Shown piece after piece: positions 41,796 through 49,432 of a DNA stretch of 64,000 nt (position 1 is its first letter; each line of letters starts with the position of its first letter). The stretch lies in NCBI RefSeq assembly GCF_017811815.1, contig NZ_JADKZI010000001.1:310001-374000 (forward strand). The letters are read 5' to 3'. The notes beneath the pieces were generated by a model. It saw nothing but the letters and a program-made list of their open reading frames with translations, was not told the origin of the DNA and made no database searches. This DNA is from Flavonifractor sp. AGMB03687 (GTDB taxonomy: Bacteria > Bacillota > Clostridia > Oscillospirales > Oscillospiraceae). The translations under genes and the position numbers were made by a program.

Positions 41796-43126
41796 GCCGT
41801 ATGGCCATCGTACATTTTGTGAACTACAAACGGGGCACACAGTCCCGCGCCGCCATGCGCGGCGTGATGCTCTATGTCATGCAGGAGAAGAAAACCGCAT
41901 GGGAGGACGAACCGCTCATCAGCGGCATCAACTGCCAACCGCAAAGCGTCTACGACGATTTCCTGAACACCAAACTCCTCTACCACAAGGACGGCGGCGT
42001 GATGTTCTATCACATGGTGCAGAGCTTTCCGAAGGGCGCGGCGATTGATCCCCGACAGGCCCACGAAGCCGCTCGGCGGCTGGCGGAGTATTTCGATGGC
42101 TGTGAGGTGCTGGTCTGCACCCATGTAGACCGCGAGCACATCCACTCCCACTGCGTCATCAACTCCGTTAACTTTGAGACCGGCAAAAAGCTGCACATGG
42201 CGAAAGAGCAGATCCAGGAACTAATGCGGCGCAACGATGCGATCTGTCAGGAGATGTGCCTGCCGGTCTTTGAGTCGATCACGCAGCAGGCCCACGGCAT
42301 GGGCGGTGCGGAGTACCACACGGCGCTGAGGGGCCAAAGCTGGAAACTGCGGCTCATGAACACCATTGATGAGTGCATGAAATACGCCGCCGACAAGGAC
42401 GCCTTCGTTTCCCTGATGGCGTCCGAGGGCTACGCCGTCCGCTGGGAAAGTGGGCGCAAGTACATCACCTACACTACCCCGGACGGCTTGAAATGCCGCG
42501 ACAACAAACTGCACGAAGAAAAGTATTGCAAGGAGGCCATGGAACGTGAATTCAGAATCAGAGCAGAGATTGTCTCTGCAAGAACTCAAGCAGCGCAACC
42601 CTCGGCAGACAGAACTTACGACGCCGACACCACCTCACGAAGCGTGTCCCTCGAAAACAGACTGGGAGCGAATGATGAAAGATCTGGATACACTGTGGTA
42701 CCATGCGGATCGGCAGACGGATCTGTTGGAGCGCATCAGCAGGCAGATGTCGCGGCTTCCCACACGGACGCAGCTGGACGATCTTCTGAAGACGGTACGG
42801 CATCTGGAGCAGATGAGCGAACAGGCTGGGAAACCGAAAGAGAACTCTTTTTCTCTGCACAGAATCAGACTTCCCAGACTGCATCTACCACACATCAGTA
42901 TTCAGGCATTGATCTTTCTGCTAATGGCGGCGGCAGCACTGCTTCTGCTCTGGTGGGGCTTGGGCACCGTCTGGAGCAGCTCCAGTCTGCTGCCCCTGTG
43001 ATGCCCGTACAGCACCACACCGACAGAAAGGTACTGCAAAAAGAACGCGAAAAGAAGATTGCCCTCGGTCACAAGGCAGATGACCACGAGGACGAGGTGA
43101 GTTATGACTGGCAGCAGACCATGTGA
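41792..43126 (+). CDS. MOBP-type relaxase / mobilization nuclease
   Basis: A 444-residue relaxase. The catalytic three-histidine motif is THVDREHIHSHCVINSVN, and motif I tyrosines (candidate YKRG, MLYVMQ) precede it. The GTG 41792 overlaps the mobC TGA; ATG 41801 (MAIVHFVNYK) is an alternative that fits the family N-terminus. Residues about 255-410 are of low complexity (S, T, G, A, D) because the DNA there also codes another protein, yet the C-terminus KVLQKEREKKIALGHKADDHED is conserved relaxase tail. It nicks at oriT and leads the strand into a recipient. Confidence 0.88.
   Translation: MSRMAIVHFVNYKRGTQSRAAMRGVMLYVMQEKKTAWEDEPLISGINCQPQSVYDDFLNTKLLYHKDGGVMFYHMVQSFPKGAAIDPRQAHEAARRLAEYFDGCEVLVCTHVDREHIHSHCVINSVNFETGKKLHMAKEQIQELMRRNDAICQEMCLPVFESITQQAHGMGGAEYHTALRGQSWKLRLMNTIDECMKYAADKDAFVSLMASEGYAVRWESGRKYITYTTPDGLKCRDNKLHEEKYCKEAMEREFRIRAEIVSARTQAAQPSADRTYDADTTSRSVSLENRLGANDERSGYTVVPCGSADGSVGAHQQADVAASHTDAAGRSSEDGTASGADERTGWETERELFFSAQNQTSQTASTTHQYSGIDLSANGGGSTASALVGLGHRLEQLQSAAPVMPVQHHTDRKVLQKEREKKIALGHKADDHEDEVSYDWQQTM
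42546..43001 (+). CDS. MobB-like membrane protein nested in the relaxase gene
   Basis: A 151-residue gene entirely inside the relaxase but in a different frame. GTG 42546 is preceded by AAGGAGG at 9 nt, an unusually good ribosome-binding site for an internal position. The protein has a polar N-terminus, a coiled region (MMKDLDTLWYHADRQTDLLERI) and one membrane helix (IQALIFLLMAAAALLLLWWG). The low-complexity composition of the relaxase frame here is what an imposed second frame would give. ColE1-type mobB lies within mobA in a comparable way. Function inferred. Confidence 0.72.
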   Translation: MNSESEQRLSLQELKQRNPRQTELTTPTPPHEACPSKTDWERMMKDLDTLWYHADRQTDLLERISRQMSRLPTRTQLDDLLKTVRHLEQMSEQAGKPKENSFSLHRIRLPRLHLPHISIQALIFLLMAAAALLLLWWGLGTVWSSSSLLPL

Positions 43127-43174
43127 GGTCTGCTATTTTTATTGCCCGAATTGACTTCGGGAGAAAGGAACGCT

Positions 43175-43351
43175 ATGGGTAGAAAGAGAAAAGAATCCAA
43201 TATTGCAAGCGTCATGTACTCCTATGTGGGTACGGACGATCAGTTTGATGATTTTCTGAAAATGATGCTCCACGACTATCTGTCTGTGGATAATCCGTAC
43301 ACAAATCAGGCCCCGGATTTTGTTGGTAAGGGAGAAACTGAAGTTGCCTGA
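43175..43351 (+). CDS. Small conserved-looking protein upstream of the recombinase
   Basis: A 58-residue protein (MGRKRKESNIASVMYSYVG). GAGAAAGGA precedes ATG 43175. It could be a recombination directionality factor or a regulator by its place just before the recombinases. Not recognised. Confidence 0.55.
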   Translation: MGRKRKESNIASVMYSYVGTDDQFDDFLKMMLHDYLSVDNPYTNQAPDFVGKGETEVA

Positions 43352-43382
43352 TTTGTTTTGATAGCTATTCAAAAACTTGCGT

Positions 43383-43418
43383 GCTATGGTGTGTCGTGAA
43401 TAATCGGCACACCATAGC
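43383..43418 (+). promoter_or_regulatory. Perfect 11-bp inverted repeat before the first recombinase
   Basis: GCTATGGTGTG and CACACCATAGC flank a 14-bp loop and end 14 bp before the start codon. No T-run follows, so it is more probably an operator or a translation-control hairpin. The purine-rich GGAAAGGAA follows at once. Confidence 0.65.
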
Positions 43419-43432
43419 GGAAAGGAACGATT

Positions 43433-45091
43433 ATGAAAGTCTGGCTCTATTACCGGCTGTCCAGAGATGAGGACGAAGAACTCAACTCTCTGAATAACCA
43501 GAGAAAAATCATATACAACTTTGCTGTCAGCAACGGTCACGAAGTAGTTGGCGAATCCTTCGATGACAATGTCAGCGGTATGCACTTCAACCGTGAGGGC
43601 ATCGACAAAATCTATGAGGTGGTCGAAGCGGGCAAGATCGAAGCGATTATCGTTAAAGACCTGTCCCGCCTGGGCCGTCACCGAACGCAGACAGCACTCT
43701 TTATTGACTACCTCCGAGAACATGATGTGCGGGTCCTGTCCGCAACGGAAAATATCGACACCTTCAATGAGAACGATGATCTCATCATCGGATTCAAAGG
43801 ATTGGTCAACGACTTCTATGCTCGCGACGGCAGCCGCCGTGTGCGGACCGGTTACCGGCAAAAGCAAAAGGAAGGTATTGTGACCATCCCACCCTTCGGT
43901 TATTTCAAGGATAAGAACACAAAAAAGGTCGTTGTCGTAGAAGAAGCCGCCGAAACGGTCCGGCTGATTTTCTCCGCCTATGTCGGCGGCAGCGGCATGA
44001 AAGCCATTGCCCGTACATTGAACGAGCAGAGAAGAAAAACGCCCGCGCTCATGCAGATGGAGCTGCTAAACAAGCGGCTGCCTAATACGCAGGATGGGAT
44101 ACTCAAGAAATATCTGTGGGACGCGACGATGGTTGGTCGTATCCTTAAGGATGAGAGTTACATCGGTACGCTGATCTGCCACAAGAGCGAGCGCAATAAA
44201 ATCAATAAGACCTTCCGCTTCACAGACCCGGAGGAGCAGTTCCGCCACGAGAATTATCTGCCAGTGATCGTGACCTGTGAGATATGGGAGCAGGCTCAAG
44301 CACTCCTTGCAGAGCGCAAAGAGAAAAATGTCCGTGCGGGTACCAACCGGGGCATCCTCCGGTACGGGGGATTACTCCGCTGCAAGGATTGTGGCCGAAC
44401 CTTTATCGGGAAACGAATCAAGCTGAAAAGCGGGGAACGGGTCGCCTATGTCTGCGACACCTACCATCGGTATGGCAGGGAACACTGCTCCTCTCACATG
44501 GTAGACGAGGAAACATTGGACAGATTGATCGGCGCGGAGATCCTGCGAACAAAGAAAATGTATGAGGAAAACTGGTCGCGGATGGAATGGCTCATTGATA
44601 AATGGACGCCAAAGGCTTCCGTGGCCAGCTCTAAAATAACTAAACTGAAAGAACACATTCTCCTGCTGGAGGAAGAAGTAGAGGTGATCCTGATGGAACG
44701 CATTCGGGATAAGGCCAACGCGGAACGCTACGACCGCATGATCGCCAAGCGCGAGGAGCAGATCGCGGAGGCCAAAAAGCAAATCGAAGAATTGCAGAAT
44801 ATTTCAGAAATGCTCCGCAGCCGACAGGCCAAGCTGAAGCGGGACATCAGCCTGATCGACGACATCCTGCGAGAGGGCAAAATGTCAGAAGCACATCTGA
44901 GGATGCTGGTGGAGAAGATCCTCGTTCATGAGGAGGACGGCAGGCTGGATTTGGAGATCCGGCTGAAAGCACCCTTCCGTGACCATCTGGATATCTTCGA
45001 AAACGGGGCGCAGACAGATTGCTTCCCCTCCGCAGATTTTGACTATGACAGGTTGGGAGCGGTGATCTACGGCGATTACTATGCGGGGTAG
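43433..45091 (+). CDS. Large serine recombinase 1
   Basis: A 552-residue site-specific recombinase. Catalytic Ser10 lies in YYRLSRDED; the rest of the resolvase core follows (DDNVSGMHFNREGI, KDLSRLGRH, YLREHDVRVLS). The recombinase domain (GYFKDKNTKKVVV) and a zinc ribbon (CKDCGRTF..CDTYHRYGREHCSSH) follow, then a long coiled coil (residues ~400-480) and a C-terminal domain. These enzymes integrate and excise elements without cofactors other than a directionality factor. It is complete and a good candidate for the tRNA-Leu att recombination. Confidence 0.92.
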   Translation: MKVWLYYRLSRDEDEELNSLNNQRKIIYNFAVSNGHEVVGESFDDNVSGMHFNREGIDKIYEVVEAGKIEAIIVKDLSRLGRHRTQTALFIDYLREHDVRVLSATENIDTFNENDDLIIGFKGLVNDFYARDGSRRVRTGYRQKQKEGIVTIPPFGYFKDKNTKKVVVVEEAAETVRLIFSAYVGGSGMKAIARTLNEQRRKTPALMQMELLNKRLPNTQDGILKKYLWDATMVGRILKDESYIGTLICHKSERNKINKTFRFTDPEEQFRHENYLPVIVTCEIWEQAQALLAERKEKNVRAGTNRGILRYGGLLRCKDCGRTFIGKRIKLKSGERVAYVCDTYHRYGREHCSSHMVDEETLDRLIGAEILRTKKMYEENWSRMEWLIDKWTPKASVASSKITKLKEHILLLEEEVEVILMERIRDKANAERYDRMIAKREEQIAEAKKQIEELQNISEMLRSRQAKLKRDISLIDDILREGKMSEAHLRMLVEKILVHEEDGRLDLEIRLKAPFRDHLDIFENGAQTDCFPSADFDYDRLGAVIYGDYYAG

Positions 45092-45105
45092 GTGATAACT
45101 AACAG

Positions 45106-46389
45106 ATGCGGGTATGGCTTTATGCGCGGCTATCAAACGATGATGACCAAGAGATGAACTCTTTGCTGAATCAGCAAGAAATCTGCCAGGCGTTTGCTGA
45201 TCAGCACGGGTACATCATCGTGGGACAATCATTCGATGACAATGTAAGTGGCATGAAGTTCAACCGCCGTGGGCTGGACGAGCTCACGGCGGCTGTGGAC
45301 GCTGATAAAATCGATGCTGTCATCGTAAAGGACTTGTCACGACTTGGCCGCCACAGGACCCAGACCGCACTGTTTATTGATTATCTGCGGGAACATCAGG
45401 TGCGGGTGATTTCCGCGACAGAAGGGATCGATACCTTCCGCGACGAGGATGATTTGATCATCGGCATCCGTGGCCTGATGAACGATTACTACGCCAGGGA
45501 CATCAGTAAAAAGATTCGGGCCGGGTATCGTCAGAAACAGCGGGAAGGTATTGTGATCACACCGCCTTTTGGCTATCGGAAAGATCGCAACACCAATACG
45601 ATTGAACTCCACCCGGAGGCGTCGGAAACTGTGCGGATGGTCTATTCTCTCTACTTACAGGGGCTTGGTCAAAAAGAAATTGCCCGCAGGCTCAATGCGC
45701 TGGGACGAAAGACGCCGGCACAACTCCGGGCGGAGCAATGCGGCAAAGAAGTCTGTGCGGCAAGCAAAACCAGTGATGGGCGCTATGTGTGGACGTATGC
45801 CAGCGTAAAAAACATCCTGGTGGAGGAGGCCTATACCGGGGTGCTGATCAATCACCGGTCTGAAACCAACGGCGGCAAGGCAAAGCGATTGGAGCAGGCG
45901 GAGTGGTACCGGCACGAAAACTTCTTTCCTGTCATAATTGAGCGTGACATTTGGGAGAAGGTTCAGCAAAAACTGAAAGCGCAGGCCCGTCCGGCCAATG
46001 GAAACAAGGCGAAACATCGCTACGCTGGACTGATTCTCTGCAAAGAGTGCGGCAGCCCCTTTGTGCCGATGATCCGGTATTGGAACAGCAAGCGGCGTGT
46101 GGAGTATGTTTGTAAGGGCTACCATCGGAATGGGAAAAGCTATTGCAGTTCTCACCGTGTCCATGAGGAGGTGCTGGATGCAGCGGTGCAGGAGTTTGCC
46201 CAGACCGTGCGGATCAGGATGGCCGAGGAGCAGAAGGAACTGAAGCAGAAGCAAAAAATGTGGGCGTTGAGGAAACCGGTCCTCGATGCCCACATTTTTA
46301 CTCTGCAAGGGAAAATCCAACAATTAGAGGGGGAAATAGATGATATGACATTAGAGTTGTTGAAAAACCATAATCATTCAATTTCATAG
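45106..46389 (+). CDS. Large serine recombinase 2, probably 3'-truncated
   Basis: A 427-residue homologue of the upstream recombinase: Ser10 in YARLSNDDD, KDLSRLGRH, zinc ribbon CKECGSPF..CKGYHRNGKSYCSSH. The end stops soon after the start of the coiled coil (LQGKIQQLEGEIDDMTLELL) whereas recombinase 1 continues about 110 residues further. The final codons run into the AT-rich SIR2 gene, which converges and overlaps it by 16 bp. The last residues KNHNHSIS are probably derived from the inserted cargo. Whether the shortened enzyme works is not known; some recombinases act as pairs. Confidence 0.85.
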   Translation: MRVWLYARLSNDDDQEMNSLLNQQEICQAFADQHGYIIVGQSFDDNVSGMKFNRRGLDELTAAVDADKIDAVIVKDLSRLGRHRTQTALFIDYLREHQVRVISATEGIDTFRDEDDLIIGIRGLMNDYYARDISKKIRAGYRQKQREGIVITPPFGYRKDRNTNTIELHPEASETVRMVYSLYLQGLGQKEIARRLNALGRKTPAQLRAEQCGKEVCAASKTSDGRYVWTYASVKNILVEEAYTGVLINHRSETNGGKAKRLEQAEWYRHENFFPVIIERDIWEKVQQKLKAQARPANGNKAKHRYAGLILCKECGSPFVPMIRYWNSKRRVEYVCKGYHRNGKSYCSSHRVHEEVLDAAVQEFAQTVRIRMAEEQKELKQKQKMWALRKPVLDAHIFTLQGKIQQLEGEIDDMTLELLKNHNHSIS

Positions 46390-48911
46390 GTTTCTTTTTC
46401 AACATGAAAGCGCTCAGGAATCTTGTAAACTTTCTTTAGGCTTGGAACCAACTCTCTCATCTCATGATTTTCACAGTAGGTGATGAATTGCTTGATTAAA
46501 CTACTCAGTCTATTATCTAATGGGTGATCGAATAGTTTTTCTAACAGTGCAGCACATTGTTGAGCAGTGCGTTTGTTTAATATACGATTTGTTGCTTTTG
46601 AATGCTCAAGCCACATTCTTACATATGAATGAACGGAGTACCGATAGCTTTTAGAGAATTTTCCATCCACTGCTATTTCATACATAGCTTCGGCACCGTG
46701 CAAAAATTTAGAATCTCCATCACCAAGATTTTGGCTTAATAGATGAATGCCCCACACCATTTCGTTGTTGGCCAGAGCGTGGTTAACTTGGTAAGAATGA
46801 GGACGCATGGATTTTGCGTAGCGCAAATGATTGCTGGCATCCTCAAATTCACCATTGATTTGCGCAGCAATTCCAAATTGAACCCAAAAATAGCTAACAT
46901 GTTTGCAGGGTGATTCAAGCCCTTCCAACAATGTGAGGATATCGTTCTTTGATAAAAGTCCAGAGTTTCGAATTCGTTTTACACTAATAGCTCGTTCAAA
47001 AATTGATGTTCTTTCGTCATGTCTCCCTTCATTAGCTGGAACTGCGTATATTGCCGCTTGCTGTAAGGTTTGAATAATCAATTCGGGATCATTCGCACCA
47101 ATTAGGGTGCTAAGAATTCTGCCTCTGTGCAGTCGCAACCAACCAGGGGAGACACTGACAACATCAGAGTATTTTTTTACAAACGAAGACAACTGAAACC
47201 CTCTGGATTGCAGCTGCCCTATTTTCGCCACGAGCGGATTAGGAAGAGCGGCAATTCCCAAGCGATTTAGATAGCACAAACTATATAAAACTTTTTTGTC
47301 TGTATCTGATGCGTTTTTGGTTAACCAACGCGAATAGTGTCGTTGAAACGGCTCACCTTCCGTAGAATAATAAAGGGCGTCGATAATATCATTTTCCTTC
47401 ATTATCTGGGATATAATTTTCTCTCGAGCTTGCCGTGAAAACGGATTTTGTTTTTTGGGTAATAAGTCCAAATACTTATTGAGACGATTGTTGCGCGAAA
47501 GCTTGTCGAATATTTTTTGGGCATAACCTGCATCCATTTTTACTGAAACAAAATGCAATGAAGAATCGGGGTCATCAAGTAAAAGATATTCTTTCCCTTG
47601 ATGATTTGCAATAGTGTCCTCTAAAAGTAAAATCAGCCTTTCAACATTAGAGGGACACTCTTTTTTTAGTTCAAGAAATTGACTATAGTAGTAGGATGCG
47701 TTATCCGCATATATGGCCACCTTTGTCTTATTGGGTAGCATCGATAAATATTGAATAAGAATTTCAAAAATATTTTCATCCAAGCGATTTAACTGAATAG
47801 CAGTATATTTCTCGTCTGCAAGATCCACTAATAATCTTTTAATAAAACAAGATTTTCCAATATAACTTTCGCCAAAAAAAGCCATTAATATATGGCCTTT
47901 TGAAGATGATATTTCTTCCTTCCATTGAGAAAGTTGAGTAGATGATATATCTGCATTATGAAAAAAGTCGGCATATACAGTTTGCTTTCCTTTATACAAA
48001 TCATAAGAAGATGGAGTGTTTCTGTTGAGCTCGTCAAGGAACACTGCTCCCACTTCGCGAAGAAAGCTTTTTTCTCTATTGGGAACGGCTATTTTTTCGT
48101 TCAATTGTTCCAAAAAAGTCTGTGTGTCACCTTTAATCCATATGTTGTTTGGGGAACTCTGAAGCTGCAGCTTTAACTTTCCGGACAAGTTTGGCAAAAT
48201 AAAGAATCTATAAAACGGGGTTTGGGAATATCCGCTTCGCTCATAAATATCTAAGACGGCTTTTAAATCTTCTTCTTGAAATTGTGTGCCAATTAATATT
48301 AAATCATGTTGTAGTGCTTGGTGGGCAAATTCTTTAAGAAGTGAATCCCCGTCAATGGAAAAGTCCCGATACTCTTCACTGTCAAACACATATCCTTTTT
48401 GAGGGACAGTAACCGAGCCATGTAATTTAATTAGATTAGTAGTAGCATTTGTGCTGTTGCCGTTTAAATGCGCTCGATCCCAAACTGACAAGGGAATGCC
48501 GGCTCTTTTGTATATGGATTCGACTAAGTCGTCAATGTTAAGAGTGAAAATATAATCCCACTCATAGTTAATTAATTTTTCGTGAAAACCGTCACAAGAT
48601 GGTTGACAATGTTGAAAAGATTGCGTCAAGAAAGCGTCCCGTTCAGAACCCTTATTTAGCAATCGTAAATAGGTGCATATCTCTTTTAAATCATCTTTTT
48701 TGTTTGCAATCTCTTTAGAAATTTCAGGGTCAAGATCATCAACTACGCCGTTCTCAAAAAAATGGTTGTATAAATTTTGAGATAATCTCCATCCAATGGG
48801 AAGAGGCTCGCCACTCCCGTTTTTGGCACCAGCGGAAAAACCTGCGCCGAGTAGTAAGACTGGGCGGTTTTGCTTCATGCGATCAAGTAAAAATTTGAAG
48901 TCTTTTTCCAT
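46374..48911 (-). CDS. SIR2-like domain fused to P-loop NTPase: probable anti-phage protein
   Basis: An 845-residue AT-rich gene. Residues 17-28 (PVLLLGAGFSAG) start a SIR2 Rossmann fold; YIFTLNIDDL (120-129) and IKLHGS (161-166) hold the canonical Asn, Asp and His for NAD+ binding and cleavage; LILIGTQF (204-211) is the later strand. A P-loop GESYIGKS (347-354) starts an NTPase-like unit with DNASYYYSQF and LILLLEDT segments. Residues about 560-845 are helical, TPR-like. This SIR2-NTPase-repeat plan is that of known NAD+-depleting abortive-infection proteins such as Avs5/DSR-type systems. Close identity to a known system cannot be judged. ATG 48911 follows AAAGGAAGGGG. Confidence 0.82.
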   Translation of the reverse strand: MEKDFKFLLDRMKQNRPVLLLGAGFSAGAKNGSGEPLPIGWRLSQNLYNHFFENGVVDDLDPEISKEIANKKDDLKEICTYLRLLNKGSERDAFLTQSFQHCQPSCDGFHEKLINYEWDYIFTLNIDDLVESIYKRAGIPLSVWDRAHLNGNSTNATTNLIKLHGSVTVPQKGYVFDSEEYRDFSIDGDSLLKEFAHQALQHDLILIGTQFQEEDLKAVLDIYERSGYSQTPFYRFFILPNLSGKLKLQLQSSPNNIWIKGDTQTFLEQLNEKIAVPNREKSFLREVGAVFLDELNRNTPSSYDLYKGKQTVYADFFHNADISSTQLSQWKEEISSSKGHILMAFFGESYIGKSCFIKRLLVDLADEKYTAIQLNRLDENIFEILIQYLSMLPNKTKVAIYADNASYYYSQFLELKKECPSNVERLILLLEDTIANHQGKEYLLLDDPDSSLHFVSVKMDAGYAQKIFDKLSRNNRLNKYLDLLPKKQNPFSRQAREKIISQIMKENDIIDALYYSTEGEPFQRHYSRWLTKNASDTDKKVLYSLCYLNRLGIAALPNPLVAKIGQLQSRGFQLSSFVKKYSDVVSVSPGWLRLHRGRILSTLIGANDPELIIQTLQQAAIYAVPANEGRHDERTSIFERAISVKRIRNSGLLSKNDILTLLEGLESPCKHVSYFWVQFGIAAQINGEFEDASNHLRYAKSMRPHSYQVNHALANNEMVWGIHLLSQNLGDGDSKFLHGAEAMYEIAVDGKFSKSYRYSVHSYVRMWLEHSKATNRILNKRTAQQCAALLEKLFDHPLDNRLSSLIKQFITYCENHEMRELVPSLKKVYKIPERFHVEKETYEIE

Positions 48912-48983
48912 TTTCTAACCCCTTCCTTTAATTGTAAACAAGCATGCTGATACTTACACTTTTGAATAGTATATGATAGGTTA

Positions 48984-49010
48984 AAAGCTCAGTCAAAGAC
49001 TGAGCTTTTA
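48984..49010. terminator. Bidirectional terminator after the island tRNA-Leu
   Basis: AAAAGCTCAGTC/GACTGAGCTTTT perfect 12-bp stem with a 3-nt loop; T-runs on both sides. It ends tRNA transcription on the minus strand and separates it from the SIR2 gene promoter region. Confidence 0.85.
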
Positions 49011-49034
49011 AGTGGAGAATATTCTGTTCTGTTT

Positions 49035-49119
49035 TGGTACGGGTAGTGGGGGTCGAACCCACACGCCTTGCGGCACAGGAACCTAAATCCTGCACGTCTG
49101 CCAATTCCGTCATACCCGC
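49035..49119 (-). tRNA. tRNA-Leu(UAG), intact, carried by the island
   Basis: An 85-nt class II tRNA with encoded CCA. Minus-strand acceptor GCGGGTA pairs TACCCGT (G-U at the first pair). The anticodon stem CAGGA/TCCTG encloses TTTAGGT, giving anticodon UAG. The variable arm is TGCCGCAAGGCGT, and the T-arm is GTGGG/CCCAC. It differs from the split host tRNA at about 17-20 of 85 positions, but has the same anticodon loop, so it should read CUA (and with wobble other CUN) codons. Confidence 0.95.
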
Positions 49120-49238
49120 ATATTCAGTTTCCCTCTATTTTTACTCGGCGATGGGATACCCGAGGCGGAGCGTTACACTTGACCCGCGTCTATAAAAACA
49201 GGTCAGTCCTGCCTTTACCTGATTGACGAAAAATCCTT

Positions 49239-49293
49239 CACTGTGGTGACACCACCTAAATCTCGCATGTCTACCAATTCCATCATGCCCGCA
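49239..49293 (-). repeat. Inner copy of attR with tRNA-Leu 5' half
   Basis: CACTGTGGTGACACCACC, then TAAATCTCGCATGTCTACCA and onward to the tRNA 5' end. It equals the outer copy at 49364-49418 except for two bases. The 71 bp between them are AT-rich and contain minus-strand TATAAT (49323-49328), like a tRNA promoter region. Confidence 0.85.
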
Positions 49294-49363
49294 TATGAGC
49301 TGCATTCTTATATCAGCTGTTTATTATATCATAATCACGCAATTATGCACCAAGAAAAACCTA

Positions 49364-49418
49364 CACTGAGGTGACATCACCTAAATCTCGCATGTCTACC
49401 AATTCCATCATGCCCGCA
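49364..49418 (-). repeat. Right attachment junction (attR), outer copy
   Basis: The right terminal arm CACTGAGGTGACATCACC (49364-49381) continues into the tRNA 5' half. It matches the left arm as an inverted repeat at 17 of 18 positions, against 15 of 18 for the inner copy, so this is the likelier true partner of the left end. Confidence 0.85.
49380..49417 (-). pseudogene. 5' half of the host tRNA-Leu(UAG)
   Basis: From the acceptor strand GCGGGCA through the D-arm (TGATGGAATTGGTAGACAT) and anticodon stem CGAGA to TTTAGG, then the element arm. With the 3' half at 23021-23073 it makes one 85-nt tRNA. The host promoter at 49433-49461 still drives it. Confidence 0.93.
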
Positions 49419-49432
49419 GAAATACTTGTATC

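Larger units (their letters stand above)
23074..49379. mobile_element. Integrative mobilizable element in tRNA-Leu, serine-recombinase type
   Basis: A 26.3-kb insertion bounded by the two halves of one tRNA gene and by inverted terminal arms. It carries RepA-like ATPase, MobC, relaxase and two large serine recombinases, but no type IV secretion or coupling-protein genes, so it should be mobilizable with help rather than self-transmissible. Codon use and base composition change sharply at the borders and again within (AT-rich at 46374-48911). Cargo comprises regulators, a lipoprotein cluster, a possible SIR2 defence gene and a complete tRNA-Leu. Confidence 0.88.

Noticed and set aside
36930-46389. 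Self-transmissible conjugative element
   Set aside because: No VirB4/VirD4-like ATPases or other secretion genes in the island, so mobilizable only.
46374-48911. Complete multi-gene Avs or Thoeris operon
   Set aside because: Only one gene is present; no TIR, ThsB or second partner adjoins.
48928-49113. 61-codon frame MTELADVQDLGSCAARR on the minus strand
   Set aside because: It is translation of the tRNA-Leu gene, a familiar false frame.
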